Below are positions 36,934 to 45,816 of a stretch of DNA of 64,000 nt, piece after piece. How positions within the stretch are numbered: the first letter of the stretch is position 1; each line of letters starts with the position of its first letter. Position numbers and translations under genes: made by a program. Where the stretch lies: NCBI RefSeq assembly GCF_016908525.1, contig NZ_JAFBEB010000001.1:612072-676071 (forward strand), given 5' to 3'. This stretch comes from Brevibacillus fulvus (GTDB taxonomy: Bacteria > Bacillota > Bacilli > Brevibacillales > Brevibacillaceae). The notes beneath the pieces are model-generated. The model made no database searches. It was not told where the DNA came from and saw only the letters and a list, made by a program, of their open reading frames with translations.

Positions 36934-37588
36934 CGTCCGCACCTCCTTTCCATGCCGGAAAACGGGCGATCACCAGACGGCGATGGTAACGCGCCAAAAT
37001 TCTCGCCGTATTTTGCGCAAACAGCGCGGAAAAGAAAAAATTCCCCAACGCATGCGCGGCATCAAACGGCAGGGAACTGACATACAGGCCGATGAATGTA
37101 CGAAAATTGGCCAATGCCCCCATTCCGGTATAGATCCACAAATTCATGATCCAGCCGTAGAGAAAACCCCACAGCGTACAATGAACGATAAACAGCCAAC
37201 GTCTGCCTGGCCGGTCCAACAGCGGCGCCGCACCGCGCTTGCGCAGTTTTCCCAGCAAGCCGGAAGAAGCGCCGCAAAGCCCCCAGGCCAGCATTTGCCA
37301 CACCGTCCAAGGACCTTGTCCCAAAAACAGATTGGAAAACAAGGGCGTGATCGCTCCGACCAAAAACCCGGCACGCGCGCCAAAAATATACCCGCTCAAC
37401 ATGATCAGGAAACTGCTCGGCTGGACGCTCGGGAGCACAGCAAACGGTATGCGGACGATTGCCGCCAAACTGCCCAGCGTGGCTACGACCGCAAGCTTTT
37501 TTTCATCCATTCTCGCTTTTTCCGCCACCAGCAGAATCAGCGCAAACAGGGAAAGCAGCGCGACCAGCAGCACAATGCCTATATTCAT
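36923..37588 (-). CDS. ECF transporter substrate-binding S component
   Basis: A 221-residue membrane protein with about six spans. The region MLSGYIFGARAGFLVGAITPL, LFLGQGPWTVWQMLAWGLCG and SSLPFDAAHALGNFF is the ECF S-component pattern. It overlaps the upstream DUF4430 gene by 4 bp (ATGA). The cobalamin riboswitch upstream makes vitamin B12 or a precursor the best guess for its ligand. It is not a close match to ThiT, BioY or RibU. Confidence 0.8.
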   Translation of the reverse strand: MNIGIVLLVALLSLFALILLVAEKARMDEKKLAVVATLGSLAAIVRIPFAVLPSVQPSSFLIMLSGYIFGARAGFLVGAITPLFSNLFLGQGPWTVWQMLAWGLCGASSGLLGKLRKRGAAPLLDRPGRRWLFIVHCTLWGFLYGWIMNLWIYTGMGALANFRTFIGLYVSSLPFDAAHALGNFFFSALFAQNTARILARYHRRLVIARFPAWKGGADGEK

Positions 37589-38619
37589 TGCTGAACCTCT
37601 TTATCGACAATCGGCAGTTGGATTTTTTGCTGCTGATTGAGTACGACAGAAAAATACGGTTGCAAGGGCCATTGCTCAGCTTCATCGGTCCGCAGCAAAG
37701 CAGCCGCATTCTCAACCCCTTGGCGGTCCGTACCGGACACGATCCACAACGGCTGGCGGGTTGCAGGATGGATCGTGGCCAGAAGCGTTCCTGTCCCTCC
37801 GCTGGTCCACACTTTCCGCGGCTTTCCATATTGATCAAACGTACGAATGCCGTCAGCCGTCAGTTCGGCAAACAGTCCGAGCTGCTGCTTTTGCTCCCAT
37901 AGCGACCGAAGAAACGCAGAGTTGGCCAACGCTTTGCTGTCACCGACCAGGATCAGCGGATGAGCCGCCTGCAATTCTTCATCATTCCAAGCGATTTGCT
38001 TGACTTGCCCGGCTTTGTGCGCTGTCAGCCACGCCGCCGTTTGCCTGGCCAGCGCTTCATAACCGGGACTAGCCATCACCACGGCAGTCTGCGCCGCTTC
38101 TGCAGCCGCATCAACAAATGGGTGCGGATAGGCTCCGATTTGCGCGGGCGTATTGATCGCATATTTCCAGCTGTGATAATCCCACCAAACGACGTCTCCC
38201 GCTTTCACCGTATATTCGGTCGCGGCTACTTCCGCCGCCTTCCCGTTGACATAGTAAAACCAGTCCTGCTTTTGCTCCCCAGAACCGGTCGAGCCGATTC
38301 CCATGATCGACTGAACAAACGAGCCATTGTAGCTTGTTTCTACCTCGTCGACTGTATCCTGTAACAGATCGCTCACCGTTTCGGCTTGTCCGATCGGCAC
38401 TTGTTCATCCAGCAAAGTGCTGGCGCCAAAATCGCGCGTGATCCACAAGTGCGCAATCGGCTGCTCTGGTTGCTTATCTGGTTGCGGTGTTACGGAAGTT
38501 TGTCCTTGAGGCAGCGGACGCTCGTTTGTCTGCGCTTCGCGATATTGATAAAGTCCCACCGCAGCGGCAAGCAAAAAAACGCAGACCATTGCGATCGTCA
38601 ACCATTCTTTGCGTTTCAC
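37585..38619 (-). CDS. DUF4430 (transcobalamin-like) surface protein
   Basis: About 344 residues from GTG 38617-38619 behind AAGGGAGG. A signal anchor (WLTIAMVCVFLLAAAVGLY) is at residues 5-23 and a Pro/Gln-rich linker follows. The DUF4430 domain at about 55-160 has VSDLLQDTVDEV, QDWFYYVNGKAAEVAA and YTVKAGDVVWWDYHSW, the fold of the beta domain of human transcobalamin. The C-terminal 180 residues are a second, unrecognised module. As first gene behind a cobalamin riboswitch it probably presents B12 to the ECF transporter outside the cell. Confidence 0.8.
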   Translation of the reverse strand: MKRKEWLTIAMVCVFLLAAAVGLYQYREAQTNERPLPQGQTSVTPQPDKQPEQPIAHLWITRDFGASTLLDEQVPIGQAETVSDLLQDTVDEVETSYNGSFVQSIMGIGSTGSGEQKQDWFYYVNGKAAEVAATEYTVKAGDVVWWDYHSWKYAINTPAQIGAYPHPFVDAAAEAAQTAVVMASPGYEALARQTAAWLTAHKAGQVKQIAWNDEELQAAHPLILVGDSKALANSAFLRSLWEQKQQLGLFAELTADGIRTFDQYGKPRKVWTSGGTGTLLATIHPATRQPLWIVSGTDRQGVENAAALLRTDEAEQWPLQPYFSVVLNQQQKIQLPIVDKEVQQ

Positions 38620-38673
38620 GTTAATCCTCCCTTGGTAATCCCAGTAGAAAAAATTTTGGGGCAAAAGAGGTCA

Positions 38674-38702
38674 GAAAAAAACCTCCCTGCAGACAGAGAG
38701 GT
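38674..38702 (-). terminator. Attenuator after the cobalamin riboswitch
   Basis: ACCTCTCTG and CAGGGAGGT arms with a TCTG loop are followed by a run of seven T on the minus strand. It lies between the aptamer and the first gene, so it is the likely expression platform. Confidence 0.85.
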
Positions 38703-38784
38703 GCGAAAAGACGTTCGAATCCCCTACATCAAAGACTAGCGGACCGCGATCGACACCCCTCTTTTGTTACACCCGCAAAAGTAG

Positions 38785-38965
38785 GATTCAAACCGCTTGG
38801 CAGGTCTCCTGGCTCGCACATCAACCGCAACTCATGCCTTCCCGGCCAACCGCGGCCAGTGGCTTTTCGTTTGAGCAACGTCCGTGCATACAGTAGCGGG
38901 GACTGCAGTGGCTTCTCACCACTTTCCCTTTTCAATGACCATTCCGGTCATCACCGAAGCGGAGT
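38785..38965 (-). promoter_or_regulatory. Cobalamin riboswitch
   Basis: The minus strand holds the complete B12 box AGCCAGGAGACCTGCC at 38799-38814. Upstream are the conserved parts GGGAAAGTGGTGAG, GTCCCCGCTACTGTATG and TGAGTTGCGG-like segments in the usual order. B12 binding would favour the downstream terminator and switch off the DUF4430-ECF operon. Ends are approximate. Confidence 0.93.
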
Positions 38966-38980
38966 CGTTATGAAGTTATG

Positions 38981-39331
38981 TTAGGGTGCGCAACAAGATT
39001 CTCCGATTTGCCATGCCCCCGCCGCCTTGCGCATCTTGCGGATGTCGCTGATCGCCTCCTTGTTCAAGTGACCGTAAATGTGCGGGTACAACAAGCCGTC
39101 TTTTGCCCGTTCATACAGAATGGGGGCGGTAACTTGCGATTCGTCAATAACCAGCAACAGCAGCTCTTGTTCAAAATCAGGATAGACCCTGTTGGCCACC
39201 CGTTCCACCAAGTCTTCCCCTTTTGTCGCGTGGATGAACCCTTCCTCATCATAATCTCTCGGCACGTAATCACGGCGCTCGGCAAATTGTTGCCAATACT
39301 CAGACGGCACCAGACAGTAGATCGTCGACAT
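38981..39331 (-). CDS. DUF952 family protein
   Basis: A 116-residue protein with the DUF952 pattern: IYCLVPSEYWQ at the start, EGFIHATKGEDL at about 29-40, an LLLLVIDESQV strand and YERAKDGLLYPHIYGHL. The family is small and soluble, of unknown function, and distantly like a glutathione-S-transferase or ADP-ribosyl fold. The gene ends close to the start of the cobalamin riboswitch, so it is upstream of that control. Confidence 0.85.
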   Translation of the reverse strand: MSTIYCLVPSEYWQQFAERRDYVPRDYDEEGFIHATKGEDLVERVANRVYPDFEQELLLLVIDESQVTAPILYERAKDGLLYPHIYGHLNKEAISDIRKMRKAAGAWQIGESCCAP

Positions 39332-39347
39332 GTCTGCATCGCTCCTT

Positions 39348-39596
39348 TCACTTCTGCTGTTTTATGGCATTATCTATATGACGAATTGCCTTTTGATACG
39401 TCATTTCGCTGATTTGCCCTTTTTCAAAAATCCAAACGTAGTAATTGCGCAGCGATAGCAGGTCGACCCAAGCATCCTTCGACTGCGGATTATTTCCCGG
39501 CACTTCTCCCGTTACGTCTCCATCCCGGACGATTTTTGCCAGCTCGGTTGGATGTATGCCGATTTTATAGGCAATCTGGTAGATCGGGATATTCAT
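39348..39596 (-). CDS. Small HTH-like protein, 82 aa
   Basis: ATG 39594-39596 follows GAGAGGTGG. The first 30 residues (MNIPIYQIAYKIGIHPTELA) look like a helix-turn-helix with a Thr/Glu recognition helix. The rest is helical (KAIRHIDNAIKQQK end). No known family. It lies 16 bp upstream of the DUF952 gene and is probably co-transcribed. Confidence 0.6.
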   Translation of the reverse strand: MNIPIYQIAYKIGIHPTELAKIVRDGDVTGEVPGNNPQSKDAWVDLLSLRNYYVWIFEKGQISEMTYQKAIRHIDNAIKQQK

Positions 39597-39813
39597 TCTA
39601 ACCACCTCTCTTCGCTGTAAACATCCGAATTCTTATTGACTCTGCGCCCAAACGTTCCGTGCACGCTTGTCAACAACCAGCAAGAGTGTATCATGCTCTA
39701 TCTGTTTAAGCAACAATCGGACGGCGGTCGGCGAACCGTTCCGCGCGTTTTCTCACGGGCATAGCCGCCAGCAAGAATGAACAAATTAGGAAGGCAAGGA
39801 GGTGAATGCATCC

Positions 39814-40008
39814 ATGGCCAAGCGAGAAGAACGCTCCGCTATGACCGCTCGACAAGCTGCGGAACAGATTCAAAACAGCTCCCCCGACTCGGCGGCAAAC
39901 TTGACGTCAACAGAATTCGCCAGTGAACAGGCGGCAGCCAATCGTCAGCAAAATCAAATGTTTTCCGCACCAGGCAAACGTTCTGCAGAAAATGAAACCA
40001 CTTCCTGA
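39814..40008 (+). CDS. Gamma-type small acid-soluble spore protein (single repeat)
   Basis: About 64 residues from ATG 39814; AAGGAGG is 11 bp away, a little far. The segment TSTEFASEQAAANRQQNQ is the gamma-SASP repeat (TEFASETNAQQVRKQNQ in Bacillus subtilis SspE), here present once instead of twice or more. The Gln/Ala/Ser-rich composition is typical. Gamma SASPs are amino-acid stores in the spore core. The first 20 residues (KREERSAMTARQAAEQI) are a second half-repeat-like stretch. Confidence 0.8.
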   Translation: MAKREERSAMTARQAAEQIQNSSPDSAANLTSTEFASEQAAANRQQNQMFSAPGKRSAENETTS

Positions 40009-40017
40009 ACAACAACT

Positions 40018-40049
40018 GGCCCTCCCCTTTGCGGAGGCCTTTCTTTTTC
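40018..40049 (+). terminator. Intrinsic terminator after the gamma SASP
   Basis: GGCCCTCC and GGAGGCC arms (one bulged C) are followed by TTTCTTTTTCC, 10 bp past the stop. Confidence 0.7.
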
Positions 40050-40176
40050 CCGCGTCCCTTCACCGGCAAAGCGACTTTTTCGCCAGACCTGTTGAAATTT
40101 GCCTTCCTGTGACATTCTCCCCTTTCCCTCGGCCGGCGATTGGCATATGCAATAGTAATCGGAAAGGGGTGACAAC

Positions 40177-41154
40177 TTGTCAACGAACAATCGAATCGTC
40201 AACAGCAGTTTTTCCGAGGGATCATTGGCTCCTTGGTTTGCCGATCATGTGGAGCTCGATCGAACATACAGCCAAACCGGCTCGTTCAGCGCGAGATTGG
40301 AGGGAGGCGCGGTCAATGCCTATCTTGGGCAAACCGTTGCCGCCGAAAGCGGTCAAAGCTTTACCCTGCAGGTGACTTTGGGCAAATTTGCCCCCATCGC
40401 CAGCCCGCCGGTCTCCATTTCGATCGCTTTTTATAACGACGCTTTTCAACTGCTGGAATACGGACTCGTCTACAATCTGACCAGCGGCGAAGTCCCTGAA
40501 CAAGCATGGCTTGACCTGCTTTTGGTCACGACAGACGCACCTGCGTCGACGGCCCGGGCAATGGTGCTGATCAACAAACTGCCGCTCGAGGAAAGCGCCG
40601 CGCTGTTTGTGGATCGTTTGACACTGACCGCACATTCGGACAAAGCGGAACAGCCGGATGTCAGCAAATCGCAACGAACGCTCGACGGCGTCCTGCCATC
40701 GTCCCCGTTTCCCCTCCGCACAGCTTACGGACATGTCTGCAATAATACCCGACAGATCGTTCATCCGAATTCAACCGTCTCTTTCGATCGCAAAGGAATC
40801 TGCGAGCAAGTGCTGCACCCTGCTCCCGACATGTTGCAAATCGTGCTTGACGGGGACTACCTGCTCCTGTTTGATGTGCTTGTCCAAAATCAGACGGCGG
40901 AATTTTACCAGTCTGCCTTCCATGTGACGGTCGATCATCAATCGCAAGCAACAGCCAGCTATGGGCAGGAATTTTCCGCCCCGATCAGCGGATGCTTGCA
41001 AATCACCGGTTCCAGCATTCTCAGGCTTGCGGCCGGCCAGCAAATCCGCCTGCTCAACGCCGGCAACTTTCCGGTGACCTTGCCAGCCGTGCTGGGCGTC
41101 GACTCCTTGAATCATGTCAATGCCTCGCTCCGCCTGGTTCGTTTGGGTCCCTAG
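40177..41154 (+). CDS. NTTRR-F1-like domain protein with jelly-roll-like C-terminus
   Basis: A 325-residue protein from TTG 40177 behind GGAAAGGGG. Residues 1-155 form a beta-sandwich domain (NRIVNSSFSEGSLAPWF, GSFSARLEGGAVNAYLGQ, STARAMVLINKLP, AALFVDRLTL) that fits the NTTRR-F1 family usually found before collagen-like repeats. No collagen repeat follows. Residues about 165-325 look beta-rich and like the C1q/BclA-type exosporium knob (VSFDRKGICEQVLH, DGDYLLLFDVLVQN, GCLQITGSSILRL). A spore-surface location is inferred. Confidence 0.65.
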   Translation: MSTNNRIVNSSFSEGSLAPWFADHVELDRTYSQTGSFSARLEGGAVNAYLGQTVAAESGQSFTLQVTLGKFAPIASPPVSISIAFYNDAFQLLEYGLVYNLTSGEVPEQAWLDLLLVTTDAPASTARAMVLINKLPLEESAALFVDRLTLTAHSDKAEQPDVSKSQRTLDGVLPSSPFPLRTAYGHVCNNTRQIVHPNSTVSFDRKGICEQVLHPAPDMLQIVLDGDYLLLFDVLVQNQTAEFYQSAFHVTVDHQSQATASYGQEFSAPISGCLQITGSSILRLAAGQQIRLLNAGNFPVTLPAVLGVDSLNHVNASLRLVRLGP

Positions 41155-41252
41155 CAACGGGATGCCAGCGGGACCGTTCCGTAAATAAATTACTTTTCAT
41201 GTTAGAAATTATGACATATAATTACCTCAAAAAGTAGCGGAGGTGTCCCGCC

Positions 41253-41747
41253 TTGTCAAAGATCGTCATACGCGACGCTGAACCAAATGATTTGCCGGCC
41301 TTGTTGGCCATTTACAATTATTCTGTCCGATCATCCGCGGCAACCTTTGATTTGCAAGAACAGACGTTACAACAGCGTCAAGCATGGTTTGCCAAATACA
41401 ATGAAAACTATCCGCTGTTGGTCGCGGAGGAAGCCGGAGCGATTGTCGGCTACGCCTGCTTTGGCAAATATCGCGACAAACCTGCGTACCAACAAACCGT
41501 GGAATCGTCGGTCTATGTTGATCATCGCCACCAGGGAAAGGGAATCGGCAAGCAGTTAATGCAGCGCTTGATTGAACGGGCGAAACAGCTCCAATACCAT
41601 GTGATGATCGCAGGGATCACGAAAGGAAATGAAAGCAGTGTCGTGCTGCATGAACGACTCGGCTTCCAATATGTCGGCGTGTTTCGGGAAGTTGGCTTCA
41701 AATTTGGCCAATACCAAGATGTGGAGTTTTATCAGCTGTTTCTTTGA
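41253..41747 (+). CDS. GNAT acetyltransferase (phosphinothricin-acetyltransferase-like)
   Basis: A 164-residue GNAT protein from TTG 41253 behind GGAGGTG. It has the family layout IRDAEPNDLPALLAIYN, then SVYVDHRHQGKGIGKQLMQ, whose QGKGIG is the acetyl-CoA pyrophosphate loop. The end has HERLGFQYVGVFREVGFKFG, typical of the PAT/YwnH group that acetylates methionine sulfoximine-like amines. The true substrate is unknown. Confidence 0.85.
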   Translation: MSKIVIRDAEPNDLPALLAIYNYSVRSSAATFDLQEQTLQQRQAWFAKYNENYPLLVAEEAGAIVGYACFGKYRDKPAYQQTVESSVYVDHRHQGKGIGKQLMQRLIERAKQLQYHVMIAGITKGNESSVVLHERLGFQYVGVFREVGFKFGQYQDVEFYQLFL

Positions 41748-41822
41748 TGAAAGGAAGAATGGGATCGCCTGGCGCGTCTTTGCAAAAATCGGCAGCAAGG
41801 CGCAAGCTGCCGGATTCGTTCG

Positions 41823-42287
41823 TTATTTTCGAACCCTGACCACACTTCCCCTGTTATGGGCCAACAGTTCCTGCGGACTTAGCCTGGTTAATGAAAACGG
41901 TGAGCCTCCTCCCGTATACAGATAAGGAACCTCCATGACTTTCGGATCAATCAGAAACGTTGCCGGAAAACCGAAGGACGGAACACCGCCGGCAGGGAAC
42001 CCTGTCTTTTCCAGGATTTCCGTTTCCGTCGCCAGCCGCGGAGGGCTTGACTGCAATGCTTTCGCTACCCGACTGGTACTGGCGCGATCTTCTCCTTTGA
42101 CAATGGCAACGATCAAGCGTTCGTCATCTGCGACCATACAGATGTTTTTGACGAAGTGCTGAATGGGTTCGTTCACCGCTGTCGCCGCTTCCGTAACCGA
42201 ATGGCAGGAGTGCGCGAGAATGATATGTTCGGCCTGTAAACCGGAATCGGCGATGAAATCGATCACTTTTTGATGATACAAGTCCAT
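41823..42287 (-). CDS. YbaK/prolyl-tRNA deacylase-domain protein
   Basis: A 154-residue protein with the YbaK / aminoacyl-tRNA-synthetase-associated fold: FVKNICMVADDERLIVAIV at about 45-63, a DRASTSRVAKAL helix, and GFPAGGVPSFGF, the family's conserved glycine-rich loop. Such proteins clear mischarged Cys- or Ala-tRNA(Pro). The ATG follows the GNAT stop with no gap, and GGGGGAATTT inside that gene serves as ribosome site. Confidence 0.85.
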   Translation of the reverse strand: MDLYHQKVIDFIADSGLQAEHIILAHSCHSVTEAATAVNEPIQHFVKNICMVADDERLIVAIVKGEDRASTSRVAKALQSSPPRLATETEILEKTGFPAGGVPSFGFPATFLIDPKVMEVPYLYTGGGSPFSLTRLSPQELLAHNRGSVVRVRK

Positions 42288-42719
42288 TTAAAATTCCCCC
42301 GATTTGAAATAAGCCATCATCTGTTCTTCCCCCGAATCATCAACCGGAAAAAAGCCACACTTGGCAAAAAAACGATCGGCGGCGGTATCCGCCGGCGAAG
42401 TGAGCACCCAGTCTGTCTCGGATGCGGCCTTGACAAAATTGACCAACTGTTCGCCAATCCCTCTTCCCCGGTACGCAGGATGGACGATGACGATGCCAAT
42501 CAAGGTATAGGGACGATGTTGTTTATGAGCCGATCGTTCTTTTTGAAAATGAATCACGCCAAGCAATTGCCCTTGATCCCAGTAACCATAAGCGGGCAGC
42601 CCTTCTTCCATCATATCGCCCATCGCCAGCAGCATGCCGGTTTCATTCCCTTCCTGCTGGGCGAACAGTCGGGCAAACCTCTCAAGTTCCTCTTTACGGA
42701 TTGGTCGGATTTCAGCCAT
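42288..42719 (-). CDS. GNAT N-acetyltransferase
   Basis: About 143 residues from ATG 42717-42719, which follows CAGGAGG; a long in-frame upstream extension has no ribosome site. The acetyl-CoA motif is VHPAYRGRGIGEQLVNF, and the C-terminus has FFAKCGFFPVDDSGEEQMM. The substrate is unknown. It is directly followed by the YbaK gene. Confidence 0.82.
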   Translation of the reverse strand: MAEIRPIRKEELERFARLFAQQEGNETGMLLAMGDMMEEGLPAYGYWDQGQLLGVIHFQKERSAHKQHRPYTLIGIVIVHPAYRGRGIGEQLVNFVKAASETDWVLTSPADTAADRFFAKCGFFPVDDSGEEQMMAYFKSGEF

Positions 42720-42818
42720 AGTCCCTCCTGAACATGCAGATCTGTATGTATTGTTTGCAATTAACCGAGCGGCTGCTTTTTGGGCAATACTATCCCCCAT
42801 CAGGAGGGAAAACCGATC

Positions 42819-43046
42819 ATGAGTAAAAATGAAGCGAAGAAAACAATGAGATTTTGGATCTTTTCGGGAGTTGTCGCCATGCTGGCTGCGCAAATCCCGT
42901 TCTTGCTCAAAATACTGCTGCCGCCGTCAGCGATCGACCAAGCAATCCCGCAGCAACCTTCGCGAAAATGGATTTGGCTATTGCTGGCGATCATCCTCAT
43001 TTTGCTTGCTGTCATTGTTTGGTTGGCAATTCGCGCAAATCGCTAA
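42819..43046 (+). CDS. Small two-span membrane protein, 75 aa
   Basis: ATG 42819 follows AGGAGGG. The product begins MSKNEAKKTMRFW, then one span (IFSGVVAMLAAQIPFLLKIL), a Pro-rich loop and a second span (WLLLAIILILLAVIVWLAI). No known family. Divergent from the GNAT gene. Confidence 0.55.
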   Translation: MSKNEAKKTMRFWIFSGVVAMLAAQIPFLLKILLPPSAIDQAIPQQPSRKWIWLLLAIILILLAVIVWLAIRANR

Positions 43047-43147
43047 CAGCCATTGCTGTTCAACACGATCCTTCCGTTGGTAAATATAATCAGACCTGCT
43101 AAAATGAAAGGAATCGCTACGCCCAAATTGCTTTTGAGGTGATTCCT

Positions 43148-43477
43148 TTGTGGGTTTCGATCGTTCTGTTTTTGCTGGCCGGCCTGGCTGAAATCGGCGG
43201 AGGCTATCTGGTTTGGCTATGGTTGCGGGAAGGCAAACCTTTCTGGTTGGGGTTGGTCGGCGGCCTGATCTTGATTCTCTACGGCATCATCCCTACCCTG
43301 CAAACGTATCCCGCGTTCGGCCGCATCTATGCCGCTTATGGCGGCCTTTTTATTGTCCTTGCCCTTCTGTGGGGCTGGTGGATCGACCACAATCGTCCCG
43401 ATCTGTATGATTGGATCGGTGCGCTATTTTGTCTGCTCGGCACAGCGATCATATTGTTTGCGCCGCGTCCCGGCTGA
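43148..43477 (+). CDS. UPF0060 (YnfA-like) membrane protein
   Basis: About 109 residues. TTG 43148, six bases after GAGGTG, gives the usual family start; GTG 43139 overlaps the ribosome site. Four membrane spans are apparent. The first carries the family signature FLLAGLAEIGGGYLVWLWLR, the middle FGRIYAAYGGLFIVLALLWG, and the last DWIGALFCLLGTAIIL. YnfA proteins are four-helix proteins related in layout to small multidrug-resistance pumps, with no firm function. Confidence 0.88.
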   Translation: MWVSIVLFLLAGLAEIGGGYLVWLWLREGKPFWLGLVGGLILILYGIIPTLQTYPAFGRIYAAYGGLFIVLALLWGWWIDHNRPDLYDWIGALFCLLGTAIILFAPRPG

Positions 43478-43566
43478 CACAAGCATTGGTACCATTTGCA
43501 TAGAATCAGGGATACCCGCCAGGGAAACGCTAGTCTTGTAACTCTTAACAAAAGGTGGGCTTATCC

Positions 43567-44202
43567 GTGGCAACTGTACTTTACATTACCGCACATCCAA
43601 ATGACGAAACACAGTCATACAGCATGGCGGTGGGCAAAGCGTTCATCGACGAATACAAAGCGGCCCACCCCGACGATCAAGTGATCCATCTTGATCTGTA
43701 CAAGGAAAATATTCCATACATCGATGCTGATGTATTCAGCGGCTGGGGCAAGCTGCGCTCCGGCAGTTCCTTTGATCAGCTCTCCGCAGAGGAAAAAGCC
43801 AAAGTCGGCAGATTGTCCGAACTGACCGATCAATTCGTCGCCGCAGACAAGTATGTCTTTGTTACACCGATGTGGAACTTCTCTTTCCCGCCGATTATGA
43901 AGGCTTACATCGACTCGATTTGTACAGCCGGAAAAACCTTCAAATACACAGAACAAGGTTCGGTGGGGCTGCTGACGGACAAAAAAGCGCTGCATATTCA
44001 GGCCCGCGGCGGGATTTATTCGGAAGGTCCGATGGCGGAATTGGAAATGGGCCATCGCTTTCTGTCAGTCATCATGAAATTTTTCGGGGTTCCTTCCTTC
44101 GAGGGCTTGTTTGTGGAAGGACACAACCAGTATCCGGATCGGGCTGAACAGATCAAACAAGACGCAATCGCCAAGGCGAAACAATTAGCGAAAACTTTCT
44201 AG
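43567..44202 (+). CDS. FMN-dependent NADH-azoreductase
   Basis: About 211 residues from GTG 43567 behind AAGGTGG. It is a flavodoxin-like fold with the FMN phosphate region [18 protein letters not shown] at the start, [17 protein letters not shown] at about 101-117 and [10 protein letters not shown] near 145. It reduces quinones and azo dyes with NADH through FMN, as a dimer in the cytoplasm. It may defend against thiol-specific stress. Confidence 0.9.
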   Translation: MATVLYITAHPNDETQSYSMAVGKAFIDEYKAAHPDDQVIHLDLYKENIPYIDADVFSGWGKLRSGSSFDQLSAEEKAKVGRLSELTDQFVAADKYVFVTPMWNFSFPPIMKAYIDSICTAGKTFKYTEQGSVGLLTDKKALHIQARGGIYSEGPMAELEMGHRFLSVIMKFFGVPSFEGLFVEGHNQYPDRAEQIKQDAIAKAKQLAKTF

Positions 44203-44207
44203 CCGAC

Positions 44208-44239
44208 AAACAGCAGTTCCACACGGGCTGCTGTTTTTC
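44208..44239 (+). terminator. Intrinsic terminator after the azoreductase gene
   Basis: AAACAGCAG pairs with CTGCTGTTT around an 11-nt loop and is followed by TTTC, 6 bp after the stop. Confidence 0.8.
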
Positions 44240-44250
44240 TTTCATCAAGG

Positions 44251-45129
44251 TTACGCCTGTGCGGTCAACGGATGTTTGAAAGCGGCCGGCCAGCGATACC
44301 CGGCGGGAACCTTCGCAAACATGACTTCACTTCCCGCGTATGGTGTTAGCTGAAAATCAAGTTCCCGGTCGTCGGGAGTAAAATGAAACACAATTTCCGT
44401 CGTTTCTGTCCGAACGATTGATTTCAATATGTTGTCGAGACGAATCGGCTTTTTGCTGATGATGTCAAACAAATGCAGTTGCGCTTGATCAGCCTGAAAA
44501 ATGACAATCGCTTCTTCCTCGGGCAAATAATACGCGTCTTGGCGAAACGCCGACAGGCAATAAAACATAAACAGCTCCGCCGTGTGCGTCGCGGAAAAAA
44601 TACGGGAGAGCGGAACTCTGTCGCGGGCAAATTCAAAGAGAAACTGTTGATCTTCCCGCTTGCTCCCATCAAGTTTGCGCAAGTTCCGTGTCGCGGGCAC
44701 ATGTGCATAGTGCAATCTATACTGTTGTTCGGGCACGGGACGAAAACCGTATTTTGGATAAAAATCCAACACCGTTCGGTTTGCAAACAAGTACAAAACA
44801 GTTGATGGGCTGTCCCAATCAGCCAAAACCCGCTGCATCAGGCTGTTCGCCAACCCTTTGTTGCGGTATGCGGGATCGGTCATGACGGTTCCGATTTGAA
44901 CCGCCGGCTTGCATTCCCCTTCCACCAACAGCGTGATCTTATTCACGGAGACATTGGCAACGACACGCCCCTCATCAACAAAGGAATAAGGAATATACTT
45001 GTCCGTCCAGTAACCCGCTTGATACCACGTTTCCAAATCTATGCCGAATGTGCGTTCGGCCAGTTCATGCAAACTGGCGCGATATAGTTCCTCTGTTTGA
45101 TACCCTTTTAAAAATCGGAATGGTTCCAT
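44251..45129 (-). CDS. GNAT-fold acetyltransferase, enhanced-intracellular-survival-like
   Basis: A 292-residue protein with an N-terminal GNAT domain (VQIGTVMTDPAYRNKGLANSL is the acetyl-CoA loop, near 80-100) and a C-terminal sterol-carrier-like part, the Eis two-domain order. The end of the GNAT fold reads FANRTVLDFYPKYGF. The substrate is unknown. It stands alone. Confidence 0.78.
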   Translation of the reverse strand: MEPFRFLKGYQTEELYRASLHELAERTFGIDLETWYQAGYWTDKYIPYSFVDEGRVVANVSVNKITLLVEGECKPAVQIGTVMTDPAYRNKGLANSLMQRVLADWDSPSTVLYLFANRTVLDFYPKYGFRPVPEQQYRLHYAHVPATRNLRKLDGSKREDQQFLFEFARDRVPLSRIFSATHTAELFMFYCLSAFRQDAYYLPEEEAIVIFQADQAQLHLFDIISKKPIRLDNILKSIVRTETTEIVFHFTPDDRELDFQLTPYAGSEVMFAKVPAGYRWPAAFKHPLTAQA

Positions 45130-45210
45130 CGAATAACTCTATTCCTCTCAAAAAGTAGATCCTATCCACCATACTACCAGTCGAATTATACAAATGAAAC
45201 CATTTTCCTG

Positions 45211-45684
45211 TCAGGCCGACTTCTGTTTTTTGGCCATATTTCGCACAAACGTTAAATTTCCCACGACAATCGTCAGCAAGATTGGATATAAGAGTGCCGA
45301 ATACCAAAATTTCCACCCGTGGTAATAAAAGTAGCCCGCTTTAAGCGAAACCCATTCGTAGATGAGGGAAAAGATTGACCAGCCCAGTATATAGCAAACT
45401 TTTGCACCCCACCGTTTGCCGGAAGGAATGTAATTGACATACAAGATGCTAATCGCCGGATAGATCCCCAGGATGACAAGCAAATCCCTCCATTCCGCAT
45501 TCTCGTTAAAATAACCATACAGATGGTACTTGGCGCTGAAAATAAAATCCAATAACAGCTGAAAAAAGCAGGAAAACAGCATCGTAGCGTAAATCTCGAT
45601 ATGAGACAGCCGTTTAGGCACCAAAAAAGCGCACGCATTGAACAGCAAGATGGAGGCAACCAACACAATCAACCGTATCACCAT
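45211..45684 (-). CDS. CBO0543-family membrane protein
   Basis: A 157-residue membrane protein with about five spans and the family landmarks SAKYHLYGYFNENAEWRD, YPAISILYVNYIP and EWVSLKAGYFYYHGWKFWYS. A close relative is at 56781. The function is unknown; relatives are common and duplicated in spore-forming Firmicutes. The ribosome site is weak. Confidence 0.7.
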   Translation of the reverse strand: MVIRLIVLVASILLFNACAFLVPKRLSHIEIYATMLFSCFFQLLLDFIFSAKYHLYGYFNENAEWRDLLVILGIYPAISILYVNYIPSGKRWGAKVCYILGWSIFSLIYEWVSLKAGYFYYHGWKFWYSALLYPILLTIVVGNLTFVRNMAKKQKSA

Positions 45685-45816
45685 TTTTCTGTTTTTCTCA
45701 TCCTAGCTTTTCCTCGCTTGCTTTCGCCTAAACGGACCTATTACGCCAGAAAGTCTTATAAATTTCCTTTTATTGGTAATGATAGTTGACAATATGAACT
45801 CCAAGGTGATTTTTTT

